From an uncultured Paracoccaceae bacterium (GTDB lineage: Bacteria; Bacteroidota; Bacteroidia; Flavobacteriales; Flavobacteriaceae), in contig CALSPC010000007.1 in the NCBI GenBank assembly GCA_943788135.1, forward strand, positions 62,001 to 126,000: DNA of 64,000 nucleotides, in the 5' to 3' direction. The translations under genes were made by a program, and so were the position numbers. Numbering within the stretch: position 1 is the stretch's first letter; every line of letters begins with the position of its first letter. Positions 51,154 to 60,811 of this stretch are shown piece after piece. A model generated the notes under the pieces. The model had not been told where the DNA came from. It did no database searches and was given only the letters and a program-made list of their open reading frames with translations.

Positions 51154-51508
51154 CCCTTTGCGAACTCAATTTTAACTGCTCATTAGTGTAGTCTATTGCT
51201 CTAGACAAAAGATTTTCCAATTCTTTTTTTACTAGCTCTATGGGAAGATTATTAATTAATATCCGATTATGGAATACCCACATCACAGATTTTGAAACAT
51301 GCTTTTTGTGTTGCGTTAAAGATTGCCAAGATTCCATTAAAACTTTCTTCCAGGTTCTGCTAGGGGGTTCTGATAATAAAAAAGGAACTTGATACAAAAT
51401 ATGGGGTGTATCTAGAGACACTCTGATTTCAGTGATTAAAATCCGTTTGATTTGGATCTGTTGTGGGGTGGAAATGAATTCAATTCTTCCATCTGTAGGT
51501 GTGTTCAT
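51146..51508 (-). CDS. hypothetical protein
   Basis: 120 aa ORF convergent with holA (8 bp overlap); no family recognised. Confidence 0.6.
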   Translation of the reverse strand: MNTPTDGRIEFISTPQQIQIKRILITEIRVSLDTPHILYQVPFLLSEPPSRTWKKVLMESWQSLTQHKKHVSKSVMWVFHNRILINNLPIELVKKELENLLSRAIDYTNEQLKLSSQRAI

Positions 51509-51573
51509 AATGTCAGCAATTTGGGATTGCAGCTATAAATATATTAAATTTTTATTTAAACGTATTTTACGTT

Positions 51574-52320
51574 TTAATTTTCAATTGTTCGCCGTGCAAA
51601 AATAGCAGCACCAATAATACCTGCATTGTTTTTTAGTTCAGCGCCTTTGATCGGGGTTTGTAAGTCAATATACTTTTCAAATTTCTCAATTTTTTTACTG
51701 ACGCCACCACCAATAATAATAAGGTCGGGATTGAATGATTTTTCGACATGGTTCAGAAAGAAATTTACGCGTTTTGCCCAAGCTTTAAAACTCCATTCTT
51801 CACGTTTTCGTGCAGAATCTGCTGCAAAAGCTTCCATAATATCGCCTTTTCGACCATACATACGCCCCAATTCAAAATTGGATAATAATTGACCATTAAA
51901 AAACACACCCGAACCAATTCCAGTACCTAAGGTTATTGTAATCACTAAGCCCATTTGGTTTCTACCAACTCCAAACTCCATCACACCCATAGCTGCTGCA
52001 TCTGCATCATTTACAATATAAAAGTCATGACCAGTTTTAGTTTTAAACAACGCATCTACTTGTGTGTATTGCCATGATTTATCAAGATTGCCATACTGAA
52101 TCACTTTGCCATTTTTTATTACTGTTGGAAATGAAATACCTACAGGACCTTTCCAATTAAATTGTTCTATAAACGTTTTTAGTTCATTAGCGATACGTTC
52201 TGGAGTAGCTGGTTTTGGTGTTGGTATTCGAAGTCGGTCGCTTAAGAGTTCTCCAGTTTCAGTATCTACAATAGCCCCTTTAATTCCAGTGCCTCCGATG
52301 TCTATGCCTAAAATTTTCAT
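51574..52320 (-). CDS. ROK family kinase, polyphosphate glucokinase-like
   Basis: [61 protein letters not shown]-type motif ([12 protein letters not shown]). Confidence 0.92.
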   Translation of the reverse strand: MKILGIDIGGTGIKGAIVDTETGELLSDRLRIPTPKPATPERIANELKTFIEQFNWKGPVGISFPTVIKNGKVIQYGNLDKSWQYTQVDALFKTKTGHDFYIVNDADAAAMGVMEFGVGRNQMGLVITITLGTGIGSGVFFNGQLLSNFELGRMYGRKGDIMEAFAADSARKREEWSFKAWAKRVNFFLNHVEKSFNPDLIIIGGGVSKKIEKFEKYIDLQTPIKGAELKNNAGIIGAAIFARRTIEN

Positions 52321-52336
52321 TTGTGTGTGTTATAAA

Positions 52337-52852
52337 TTAATCTGTGATTTCTTTGAGTCGTTCTCGAAAATCATATTGCAAATCTTCGTGTAATTTTATA
52401 ATTTTTTTCTCAATATTTTCAACCTGCTTTAAATAGATATTTGTGAGAGTGACATTGTTTTTTATTGAGGGTTTAAATGTTTTGAGTTTGTAACAATAGT
52501 AGAGCAGGAGTTCAACTTCCGTTTCCTTACTGTTTGAATAGCGCGCATGTTTTTTGAGCATTCGTAAAATTTTACGTACACTTTTTTTAATGTAAAAATA
52601 ACTTTTGGTGTTAATATCTTCAAATAAAAAATCCACTTCTTCTTTAATTCCTTCAATATAATAAGCTTCATCTTCAGATTCAAAAAGTAAATAGGTGAGC
52701 AACTCTTTGTTTTCCAATTTAAATCGTGCCAATCGCAGACAGAGCGTCTTTAAATCTTCTGAATTTAGGGTTTCTAATTCTTTTTTGAGTTGTACAACAG
52801 TTGCTGCTTTCATAACGGTTGTAATAATACAATTTTTATAGAAGCAACGCAA
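52337..52852 (-). CDS. hypothetical protein
   Basis: 171 aa (start may be ATG 52813, [21 protein letters not shown]); helical. Confidence 0.7.
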   Translation of the reverse strand: MRCFYKNCIITTVMKAATVVQLKKELETLNSEDLKTLCLRLARFKLENKELLTYLLFESEDEAYYIEGIKEEVDFLFEDINTKSYFYIKKSVRKILRMLKKHARYSNSKETEVELLLYYCYKLKTFKPSIKNNVTLTNIYLKQVENIEKKIIKLHEDLQYDFRERLKEITD

Positions 52853-52918
52853 ATAAAGTCAGAAAGCCTAACAGAAATTGATTTGATGATGTCTATTGAA
52901 ATTACTCTTAAATAATCG

Positions 52919-52926
52919 TATTTTTG
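52919..52926 (+). promoter_or_regulatory. -7 element TAnnTTTG
   Basis: TATTTTTG immediately upstream of ATG 52934. Confidence 0.5.
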
Positions 52927-52933
52927 CAGCCTT

Positions 52934-53956
52934 ATGGATTCAATCACCCAAATAGTTTTAGGTGCCGCTTGTGGCGAAGTAGTTCTCGGAAAAAAAATTG
53001 GCAACCGTGCTTTGCTTTTTGGTGCTATTGGCGGTACCATTCCTGATTTAGATGTTTTTGTCGGCAAACTTTTGTTTCATAACGAAATCGATGCGATGGC
53101 GTTTCATCGTGGGTTTATGCATTCGTTTTTGTTTGCTATTATGGCTTCTATTGGTTTTGGTTTGCTCGTGTTTTGGCTCTACAATAGAGGGAAACGTTAT
53201 GGAATGACCACTCAAAAACAATGGATATGGTTGTTTTTTGCGTCTATTTTTACACACCCTATTTTAGATTCGTTTACAGCTTACGGGACCCAATTATTCG
53301 CACCGTTTTCAAATTATAGAGTTGCCTTTAATAACATTGCTGTGGCCGATCCTATATACACGCTTCCTTTTCTAATCGCCCTAATTATAATGATGTGTTT
53401 CAAACGTACATCAACTAAACGGCGTTTGTTTTTACAGATAGGATTAGGGGTAAGTTCGTTGTATATGCTCTTGACATTTGTAAACAAATACCATGTAAAC
53501 AACGTGTATAAACAAGCATTGGCAGATCAACAGATTGATTATTTGCGCTTTCAAACACAGCCCACCATTTTGAATAATATTTTGTGGTACGGAATTGCTG
53601 AAACTACCGATGCTTATTATATGGGGTTTTATTCGATTTTAGATTCTGAGCCCACAATAAAAAAATGGCATAAACTCCCAAAAAACCATGAATTGATTGA
53701 AGGAATGCCTAAAGATCTGGAAACACTTGCTTGGTTCAGCGACGGTTACTACAACTTGAATCCAATGGATAAGTCTGATACATTTTTATTCAAAGATTTA
53801 CGCTATCCATTAATGGATGAAAGTGATCCAAATTCCTCAATTTTTAAATTCACCATTACTAAATCCAACGACCGATGGGAAGCCGCACCTTTTTATGTTT
53901 CTGATATTAATGAAGGCGCGAGAGCTGCATTTTGGGCGCGCCTTAAAGGGATTTAA
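52934..53956 (+). CDS. YdjM/LexA-binding-type membrane metal-dependent hydrolase
   Basis: MDSITQIVLGAACGEVVLGKKIGNRALLFGAIGGTIPDLDVF; FHRGFMHSFLFA; HPILDSFTAYGTQLF. Confidence 0.9.
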   Translation: MDSITQIVLGAACGEVVLGKKIGNRALLFGAIGGTIPDLDVFVGKLLFHNEIDAMAFHRGFMHSFLFAIMASIGFGLLVFWLYNRGKRYGMTTQKQWIWLFFASIFTHPILDSFTAYGTQLFAPFSNYRVAFNNIAVADPIYTLPFLIALIIMMCFKRTSTKRRLFLQIGLGVSSLYMLLTFVNKYHVNNVYKQALADQQIDYLRFQTQPTILNNILWYGIAETTDAYYMGFYSILDSEPTIKKWHKLPKNHELIEGMPKDLETLAWFSDGYYNLNPMDKSDTFLFKDLRYPLMDESDPNSSIFKFTITKSNDRWEAAPFYVSDINEGARAAFWARLKGI

Positions 53957-55155
53957 GACAATACACCTACAGTTTTCATGCATGCCTTCATTTCTTGGTA
54001 TGTGCGTTCGATATCATTATCTAAACCAATTGAAAACCGTATCAATCCATGACTCAGTCCCATGGCTTTTTGTTCGTCTTCAGGAATTTCAGAAGACGTA
54101 GAACTTCCTGGCGCACTAAATAACGTTTTATAAAAGCCTAAACTTACGGCTAGATAGCCTAAGTTTTTTTCTTGCATAAGCTCCATTAGCGCATTAGCGT
54201 TTTCTAAACGACCAACATCGATTGACAGCATGCCTCCAAATCCATATTCTGTATTCATCATAGATTTAAAAAGCTCGTGTGACGGATGAGATTCTAGGCC
54301 AGGATAAACGGCTGTTATACCATCATTCTCGAACTTTTCAGCCAAATACAAGGCATTAGTACTGTGTTGTTTCATTCGAATATGAAGTGTTCTAAGATTT
54401 TTGAGTATAGACGACGCTGGACGGCTGTCCATTGTTGAACCAAATAGCATACCAGCTCCATCAATTACACTTCTCAAACTATCAATCATATCTTGTGTCC
54501 CGCAAACTACACCTCCAATAGTATCACTCGACCCATTGATAAATTTTGTTAGGCTGTGAATGACAATATCTGCACCCAATTCATTAGGAGAAATCGATAA
54601 GGGTGAAAATGTGTTATCAACCACTAATTTTAAATTATATTTTTTCGCAAGTGCTGACAATTTCTTAATATCAGCCACTTCTAGAAGTGGATTGCTAACC
54701 GCCTCACAATACAAAACTTTAGTATTTGGAGTAATTGCAGTTTCAACACGGTCTAATCGAGTGATATCTACAAAACTTGTTTTGATATTAAGTTTAGGCG
54801 CAAAGTTTTTTAGAAAAGCATAGGTGCCTCCATAAATTGTGCGGCTGGACACAATATGATCGCCTGCTGCACAAAGTTGCATGAGCACTGCCGTGATAGC
54901 CCCCATTCCAGATCCAAATACAGTAGCTGTTTCAGTACCTTCCATAGCTGCAAGTGCTTCACCTAAGTATAAATTTGAGGGTGTCGTGTGCCGTGCATAT
55001 AAATGACAACCCTCTGAGTTGCCCTCAAAAGTGTCAGACATTGTTTTGGCAGAAGTGAAGGTAAAGGTCGTCGCATCCGAAATGGAAGGATTTACGCCTC
55101 CAAATTCTCCGAAATATTGTAAATCTTGTATATTGTTTGCAGGTTTAAAACCCAT
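53953..55155 (-). CDS. Cys/Met metabolism PLP-dependent enzyme (methionine gamma-lyase-like)
   Basis: LYARHTTPSNLYLGEALAAMEGTETATVFGSGMGAI; VVDNTFSPLSISPNELGADIVIHSLTKFINGSSDTIGG. Confidence 0.9.
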   Translation of the reverse strand: MGFKPANNIQDLQYFGEFGGVNPSISDATTFTFTSAKTMSDTFEGNSEGCHLYARHTTPSNLYLGEALAAMEGTETATVFGSGMGAITAVLMQLCAAGDHIVSSRTIYGGTYAFLKNFAPKLNIKTSFVDITRLDRVETAITPNTKVLYCEAVSNPLLEVADIKKLSALAKKYNLKLVVDNTFSPLSISPNELGADIVIHSLTKFINGSSDTIGGVVCGTQDMIDSLRSVIDGAGMLFGSTMDSRPASSILKNLRTLHIRMKQHSTNALYLAEKFENDGITAVYPGLESHPSHELFKSMMNTEYGFGGMLSIDVGRLENANALMELMQEKNLGYLAVSLGFYKTLFSAPGSSTSSEIPEDEQKAMGLSHGLIRFSIGLDNDIERTYQEMKACMKTVGVLS

Positions 55156-55236
55156 GATCAGTATATTTTATTATGAATTCAAATTTCAACATATTTAGAG
55201 TTATAAACAATAACTTTGTGTAATTACAATAAATAA

Positions 55237-55262
55237 ATCTATAAATTTACATTTATATAGAT
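55237..55262. promoter_or_regulatory. imperfect dyad in the divergent lrp-type/PLP-enzyme promoter region
   Basis: ATCTATA-aatttacattta-TATAGAT inverted repeat upstream of the Lrp-type -7 element. Confidence 0.35.
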
Positions 55263-55272
55263 AATAAATTTA

Positions 55273-55280
55273 TATTTTTG
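55273..55280 (+). promoter_or_regulatory. -7 element TAnnTTTG upstream of Lrp-type regulator
   Basis: TATTTTTG 34 nt before ATG 55315. Confidence 0.55.
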
Positions 55281-55314
55281 AACTAAACTATTTTTAACTA
55301 GAAAATTATCCAAA

Positions 55315-55773
55315 ATGAAATTAGATTCTGTTGATACCCAATTGTTAAATTTTCTTCAAAAGGATGCAAAACAAACCAACAAAGAATTGGCATCAAAACT
55401 TGATATGTCGGTAACAGCAGTTTATGAGCGCATAAAAAAATTAGAGAAAGCGGGTATTATTGATCACTATGTTGCCTTAGTAAATAAACAAAAAATAGGT
55501 AAAGCGTTTGTGGCATTTTGTCATATTAAGTTGGTCAAACATTCACAAGATCTTGTGACTCAATTTGAAAAAGAAGTCGCTACCATAGAAGAAGTTTTAG
55601 AGGCTTACCACCTAAGTGGAGATTATGATTACCTTCTAAAAGTACACGTAAAAGATATGGCAACTTTTCGAGAATTTATGGTGAATAAACTTACCAACAT
55701 TGCCCATATTGGCAGTAACAATAGTATGTTTGTGATTTCTGAAGTGAAACATACCACAGCTGTAAATATTTAG
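55315..55773 (+). CDS. Lrp/AsnC family transcriptional regulator
   Basis: LDSVDTQLLNFLQKDAKQTNKELASKLDMSVTAVYERIKKLEKAGIIDHYVA; EAYHLSGDYDYLLKV. Confidence 0.95.
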   Translation: MKLDSVDTQLLNFLQKDAKQTNKELASKLDMSVTAVYERIKKLEKAGIIDHYVALVNKQKIGKAFVAFCHIKLVKHSQDLVTQFEKEVATIEEVLEAYHLSGDYDYLLKVHVKDMATFREFMVNKLTNIAHIGSNNSMFVISEVKHTTAVNI

Positions 55774-55807
55774 CCCTCAAATTAGTCTCCCATTTAATAT
55801 ATGTTTG

Positions 55808-55815
55808 TATTTTTG
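55808..55815 (+). promoter_or_regulatory. -7 element TAnnTTTG upstream of lpdA
   Basis: TATTTTTG 24 nt before ATG 55840. Confidence 0.55.
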
Positions 55816-55839
55816 TATTGAATAAATAAAACAAAAAAT

Positions 55840-57240
55840 ATGAAATCATATGATGTTGCTATCATAGGATCTGGCCCAGGAGGCTATGTCGCTGCAATCC
55901 GTTGTGCACAATTAGGCATGAAAACAGCACTTATTGAAAAATATGCAACTTTGGGAGGTACATGTTTAAATGTTGGGTGTATTCCAAGTAAAGCATTATT
56001 AGATTCATCTCATCATTACGAAGATGCTGTTAAGCATTTTGAAGCTCATGGTATTGAAATTCCCGGAGAAATCAAGGTTAATCTCGAAAAAATGATCGAC
56101 CGTAAACAAGCTGTTGTAGATCAAACAACAGGAGGTATTGATTTTTTAATGACTAAAAATAAAATTGATGTTTACCATGGAATGGGCGCTTTTAAGGATG
56201 CGACACATATTACTATTAGTGGTGATTCATCAGAAGAAATTGAAGCAAAGTACAGTATTATTGCAACTGGAAGTAAACCTACTACTTTACCCTTTGCTAC
56301 GGTTGATAAAGAACGTATTATAACCTCTACTGAAGCCCTGAAATTAAAGGAAATTCCTAAGCATTTAATTATTATTGGTGGTGGTGTGATTGGATTGGAA
56401 CTTGGGCAAGTGTATAAACGCTTAGGTTCAGATGTTACGGTTATCGAATATATGGATCGTATCATACCAACGATGGATGCTGGTCTTTCAAAAGAATTAA
56501 ATAAAGTATTCAGAAAGCAAAAGTTTAATATCAATGTGTCTCACAAAGTGACTTCAGTAAAACGAAATGGTGACGAGATAACCGTAACTGCTGAAAACAA
56601 AAAAGGAGAACTTGTAGAATTCAAAGGAGACTATTGTTTAGTTTCTGTTGGTCGTAGCCCATATACTGCAGGTCTAAATGCAGCGGCTGCTGGTGTGAAC
56701 CTATCCGATCGTGGACAAGTAGAAGTTAACGCGCATTTACAAACTTCGGCCACTAATATTTATGCTATTGGCGATGTTGTTAAAGGAGCAATGTTGGCGC
56801 ATAAAGCTGAAGAAGAAGGTGTTTTTGTTGCCGAGACAATTGCAGGTCAAAAACCACATATTGATTATAATTTAATTCCAGGCGTAGTGTACACATGGCC
56901 AGAAGTTGCTGCTGTTGGAAAAACAGAAGAACAACTCAAGGCGGAAGGTGTTGCGTATAAATCAGGTCAATTTCCAATGCGGGCTTTGGGACGCAGCCGT
57001 GCCAGTATGGATTTGGATGGATTTGTAAAAATTCTAGCCGACCAAACTACAGATGAAATTCTAGGTGTTCATATGATTGGTGCGCGTTGTGCCGATTTGA
57101 TTGCCGAAGCTGTCGTTGCCATGGAATTTAGAGCTTCTGCTGAAGATATTTCTAGAATGTCTCATGCACACCCTACCTTTGCTGAAGCGATTAAAGAAGC
57201 TGCTTTAGCTGCTACCGAAAATCGTGCATTGCATATCTAA
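55840..57240 (+). CDS. lpdA: dihydrolipoyl dehydrogenase
   Basis: DVAIIGSGPGGYVAAIRCAQLGMKTALIEKYATLGGTCLNVGCIPSKALL; YAIGDVVKGAMLAHKAEEEG; MSHAHPTFAEAIKEAALA. Confidence 0.97.
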   Translation: MKSYDVAIIGSGPGGYVAAIRCAQLGMKTALIEKYATLGGTCLNVGCIPSKALLDSSHHYEDAVKHFEAHGIEIPGEIKVNLEKMIDRKQAVVDQTTGGIDFLMTKNKIDVYHGMGAFKDATHITISGDSSEEIEAKYSIIATGSKPTTLPFATVDKERIITSTEALKLKEIPKHLIIIGGGVIGLELGQVYKRLGSDVTVIEYMDRIIPTMDAGLSKELNKVFRKQKFNINVSHKVTSVKRNGDEITVTAENKKGELVEFKGDYCLVSVGRSPYTAGLNAAAAGVNLSDRGQVEVNAHLQTSATNIYAIGDVVKGAMLAHKAEEEGVFVAETIAGQKPHIDYNLIPGVVYTWPEVAAVGKTEEQLKAEGVAYKSGQFPMRALGRSRASMDLDGFVKILADQTTDEILGVHMIGARCADLIAEAVVAMEFRASAEDISRMSHAHPTFAEAIKEAALAATENRALHI

Positions 57241-57264
57241 AATTTAATTAAAAGTTAGTTTTAC

Positions 57265-57293
57265 AAAACCCTTCGTATTGGAGGGTTTTTTTT
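57265..57293 (+). terminator. intrinsic terminator downstream of lpdA
   Basis: AAAACCCT-tcgtattgg-AGGGTTTTTTTT. Confidence 0.75.
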
Positions 57294-57502
57294 GTATTTA
57301 ATTTAAATATTTATTTTATTTGCTATTAATTATTAATTTTTATATATTTAACTAGTTGATATATAGTACTTTGTCTAACTTTATCTCCAAATAGTTAAAC
57401 AAAATTTTTAATAATACAAATGGAGCTGTTTTAGGACCTCCAAAGAAAATACCAATTTAGATTTTGAATGATTCGCATTTAACCTATAAACTAACAGATA
57501 AT

Positions 57503-58055
57503 GTGTTAGTGGATCTAATAATAACCTCACAGGACCCCATTTTCTTTAAGGTACTGTATGAACGTTATGCACTTATGGTAGTATAATAAGTGTTTAAGTT
57601 TTTCAAATAATAATCATGAAGCTGAAGATCTTTGTCAGGATATTTTTTTGAAATTATTTGACAAGATCAAAACCTTTAAAGGAACTTCAAAATTTTCAAC
57701 ATGGCTCTATTCTTTTACCTATAACCATTGTGTGAATTATTACCACAGAAATAAATTTAGAAAATATGAAAAAAGTACATTAAATATTGAACAAATTTTT
57801 GACGATACTTCTAAATATGTACATGATGAAGATACTCACAAGACATTGAAAATAAAAAGACTAAATATAGTATTAGGGTTGATTTCCAGTGATGATAAAG
57901 AAATTTTGATTTCAAAGTATCAAGATTTTAAAAGTATAAAGGACCTTATGAAGCTCTATAATGTAGGGGAAAGTGCAATCAAAATGCGACTCAAACGCGC
58001 TAAAGAAAAACTACTAGGAATGTATAGTGTTATGTATAGTGAATCTGTAGAATAA
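57503..58055 (+). pseudogene. sigma-70 family RNA polymerase factor, frameshifted in region 2 (true start uncertain)
   Basis: First frame: VLVDLIITSQDPIFFKVLYERYALMV; second frame: YNKCLSFSNNNHEAEDLCQDIFLKLFDKIKTFKGTSKFSTWLYSFTYNHCVNYYHRNK...ESAIKMRLKRAKEKL; skipping one base at 57581 joins them. Confidence 0.82.
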
Positions 58056-58058
58056 TTT

Positions 58059-59432
58059 TTATTTTCTATTGCGTTTATTATAATTTTTATCCCCTCTAGT
58101 TTTGGGTTTTTTATATTTTTTAGCAATTTTAAATTTATAAGAGCCCCCAAGATTTTCCTTTTTGTTTTTCTCCTTTTTTTCGTGAAATGCAGGGCCAGGA
58201 GTATATTCATCACTTTGTTTGTGAGGATTATAAGGCTCATTTTGTTGTGGGCGCTCTTCATCAATGAGTTCTGTTGAAATTTCGACAACTTCTGGGAGGT
58301 CTAAGGTTTCAATGTTCATTTTCATCAAGGTTTCAATAGCATCTTTAGCATCCGTTTCATTTTCTTTTGAAAGAAGAATACTAGTTCCTTTACGTTTTGC
58401 ACGTCCCGTACGTCCAATTCTATGCATATAGTTTTCTGGATATTGAGGCGTATCAAAATTGATCACGTGAGATACATCATCAATATCCAACCCACGTGCC
58501 ATAACATCAGTAGCGACTAATATTCTATTAATCCCTTCTCTAAATTGTTCTATACTTCTCAAACGATAGTTTTGAGTTTTGTTGGAATGGATCACACAAC
58601 ATTCTTGATGATACACCGTTTCTAAAGCTTCAAAAAGACGATCGGCCATACGTTTATTGGACACAAAAATGAGGACCCGATAAAATACCTCACGGTCTTC
58701 CATCAAAAATCGAATCAAATTTACCTTTGTATAATAATTGGGAACATCATAGCGAAACTGCATAATATTTTCAAGTGGAGTTCCAGAAAGAGCCACCGAA
58801 ATACGTTCAGGCTGAATAAAATAATCAGTAATCAACGCATCTACATCTTCTGTCATTGTTGCCGAAAACATTATATTTTGTCGACGTTCAGGAAGCAAGT
58901 CAAAAATATTGATTAATTGGTGTCTAAACCCCAAATCGAGCATCACGTCCACTTCATCAATAACCAGTTTTTGGATGCTTTTTAGCTGAAGTACACGGCT
59001 TAATGCTAAATCGTATAACCGGCCAGGAGTAGCCACAAGAATATCTATTCCTTCCGCTATTTGCTGCTTTTGAGTATTAATATTTGTACCCCCATATACA
59101 CCTAATACACGGTTGTTTGTATAAACGTTTAAATCGTTTAAGGCATCTGTAACCTGAACAACAAGTTCTCTTGTAGGCACTAAAATTAAAATACGTGGAT
59201 TGTCTTGCGTAGAGTAGGTGAGGTTTCTTACAAGAGGTAAGGAGTATGCCAATGTTTTACCTGTTCCAGTTTGCGCAATTCCAACGACATCCTTTCCAGA
59301 ACAAATGACATTAAATGAGTTTTCCTGAATTGGAGTGGGCTCTATAAACCCTAAATCTTTAAGCGCATTACTCAAAGGCGTGGTTAATTTAAAGTCTTCA
59401 AAAGATAGCATTGGATAATAATTTTGCCCCAA
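58059..59432 (-). CDS. DEAD/DEAH box RNA helicase
   Basis: AQTGTGKTLAYSLPL; VIDEVDVMLDLGF; SATM; YMHRIGRTGRAKRKG. Confidence 0.96.
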   Translation of the reverse strand: MGQNYYPMLSFEDFKLTTPLSNALKDLGFIEPTPIQENSFNVICSGKDVVGIAQTGTGKTLAYSLPLVRNLTYSTQDNPRILILVPTRELVVQVTDALNDLNVYTNNRVLGVYGGTNINTQKQQIAEGIDILVATPGRLYDLALSRVLQLKSIQKLVIDEVDVMLDLGFRHQLINIFDLLPERRQNIMFSATMTEDVDALITDYFIQPERISVALSGTPLENIMQFRYDVPNYYTKVNLIRFLMEDREVFYRVLIFVSNKRMADRLFEALETVYHQECCVIHSNKTQNYRLRSIEQFREGINRILVATDVMARGLDIDDVSHVINFDTPQYPENYMHRIGRTGRAKRKGTSILLSKENETDAKDAIETLMKMNIETLDLPEVVEISTELIDEERPQQNEPYNPHKQSDEYTPGPAFHEKKEKNKKENLGGSYKFKIAKKYKKPKTRGDKNYNKRNRK

Positions 59433-59478
59433 AGGTAAGGTATTCTTATAAAGTGACGATTTATTATTTAGAACTGAT

Positions 59479-59486
59479 TAACTTTG
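59479..59486 (+). promoter_or_regulatory. -7 element TAnnTTTG
   Basis: TAACTTTG ~20 nt before TTG 59506. Confidence 0.5.
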
Positions 59487-59505
59487 TAACGTAAATATTA
59501 AGTCA

Positions 59506-60795
59506 TTGCGACACTTTAAAGAAATTACACTTGGTGATGTAGAGGAGTTTAAAACTCAACTAATAGGTTGGGCTCAACAATTTGATGATATTGTTTGGCT
59601 AGATTCTAACAACTACTCACAGCCTCATAGCAGCTATGACTCCATATTAGCTGTAGATGCATTTACTAGCATTCAAACGGATGCTTTAGACGGGTTTAAA
59701 AAACTAAATGAGTATCAATCGATTACTAAGGATTGGATTTTTGGTTACCTTTCTTATGATTTGAAAAATGATATTGAAGGCTTAAAATCTCATAATTTTG
59801 ATAATTTACAATTTCCTGACCTTTGCTTTTTTCAACCTAAAAAATTATTTTTAATTAAAGACCACACATTAGAAATTAGATATTTAAATTTTGTGTCTGA
59901 TGAGATTAACCAAGACTTAAGCGCAATTAAAAAGCATTCATTTCAAACGATTCAATTTTCTGAAAATGATTTTAAAATTGAACAGCGAATATCAAAAAAA
60001 TCATACCTAAATAAAGTTAGTACACTGTTGTCTCATATTCACAGAGGTGATATTTATGAAGCTAATTTTTGTCAAGAATTTTATGCAAACGCAAATCTTA
60101 ACCCATTAGACACCTATTTAAAACTGAATGCCATCGCACAAACGCCGTTTGCTACTTTTTTAAAAAATGGGGATAAATTTTTATTATCATCTTCTCCAGA
60201 ACGGTATTTAAAGAAGTCAGATTTAGAAGTCATTTCTCAGCCTATTAAAGGCACAACCAAACGCTCACAAAATTTAAATGAGGATTTTGAGTTAAAAACG
60301 ACTTTGGCAGATGATCAAAAAGAACGCAGTGAAAATATAATGATAGTTGATTTGGTGCGTAACGACCTTTCTAAAATTGCTCAAAAAGGATCTGTTGCTG
60401 TAACAGAACTTTGTCAGGTTCACAGCTTTAAACAAGTGCATCATATGATTTCAACGGTCCAGGCTGAGGCACTACCTAACGTTTCTCCAGTTGATATCAT
60501 CGCTGCTACATTTCCAATGGGTAGTATGACTGGAGCTCCAAAACTATCGGCGATGAACATTATTGAATCCCTTGAAGAAACTAAAAGAGGCTTATATTCT
60601 GGTGCGGTAGGCTATTTTACTCCAAATGGAAATTTTGATTTTAATGTGGTTATTAGAAGTATTTTATACAATGCCACAAATGCCTATATTTCATTCTCTG
60701 TTGGAAGTGCTATCACCTCAAAAAGCACCCCTGAAAAGGAGTATGAGGAATGTCTAGTGAAAGCCAAAGCAATGCGTAGTGTTTTGGAGAATTAA
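59506..60795 (+). CDS. pabB: anthranilate synthase component I-like / aminodeoxychorismate synthase component I
   Basis: DIYEANFCQEFYANANLNPLDTYLKL; ISQPIKGTTKRS; ENIMIVDLVRNDLSKIAQKGSV; FPMGSMTGAPKLSAMNIIE. Confidence 0.92.
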   Translation: MRHFKEITLGDVEEFKTQLIGWAQQFDDIVWLDSNNYSQPHSSYDSILAVDAFTSIQTDALDGFKKLNEYQSITKDWIFGYLSYDLKNDIEGLKSHNFDNLQFPDLCFFQPKKLFLIKDHTLEIRYLNFVSDEINQDLSAIKKHSFQTIQFSENDFKIEQRISKKSYLNKVSTLLSHIHRGDIYEANFCQEFYANANLNPLDTYLKLNAIAQTPFATFLKNGDKFLLSSSPERYLKKSDLEVISQPIKGTTKRSQNLNEDFELKTTLADDQKERSENIMIVDLVRNDLSKIAQKGSVAVTELCQVHSFKQVHHMISTVQAEALPNVSPVDIIAATFPMGSMTGAPKLSAMNIIESLEETKRGLYSGAVGYFTPNGNFDFNVVIRSILYNATNAYISFSVGSAITSKSTPEKEYEECLVKAKAMRSVLEN

Positions 60796-60811
60796 TTTGT
60801 AGTTTTGTCCT

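Noticed and set aside
57395-57460. Short in-frame stretch LNKIFNNTNGAVLGPPKKIPI-stop before the sigma factor as a leader peptide
   Set aside because: No start codon after the preceding TAG except ATT; too short to support.
58460-58480. TGATCACGTGAGATA as a parS candidate in the helicase gene
   Set aside because: Shares only the CACGTGA core; several other CACGTG cores occur by chance in the window.
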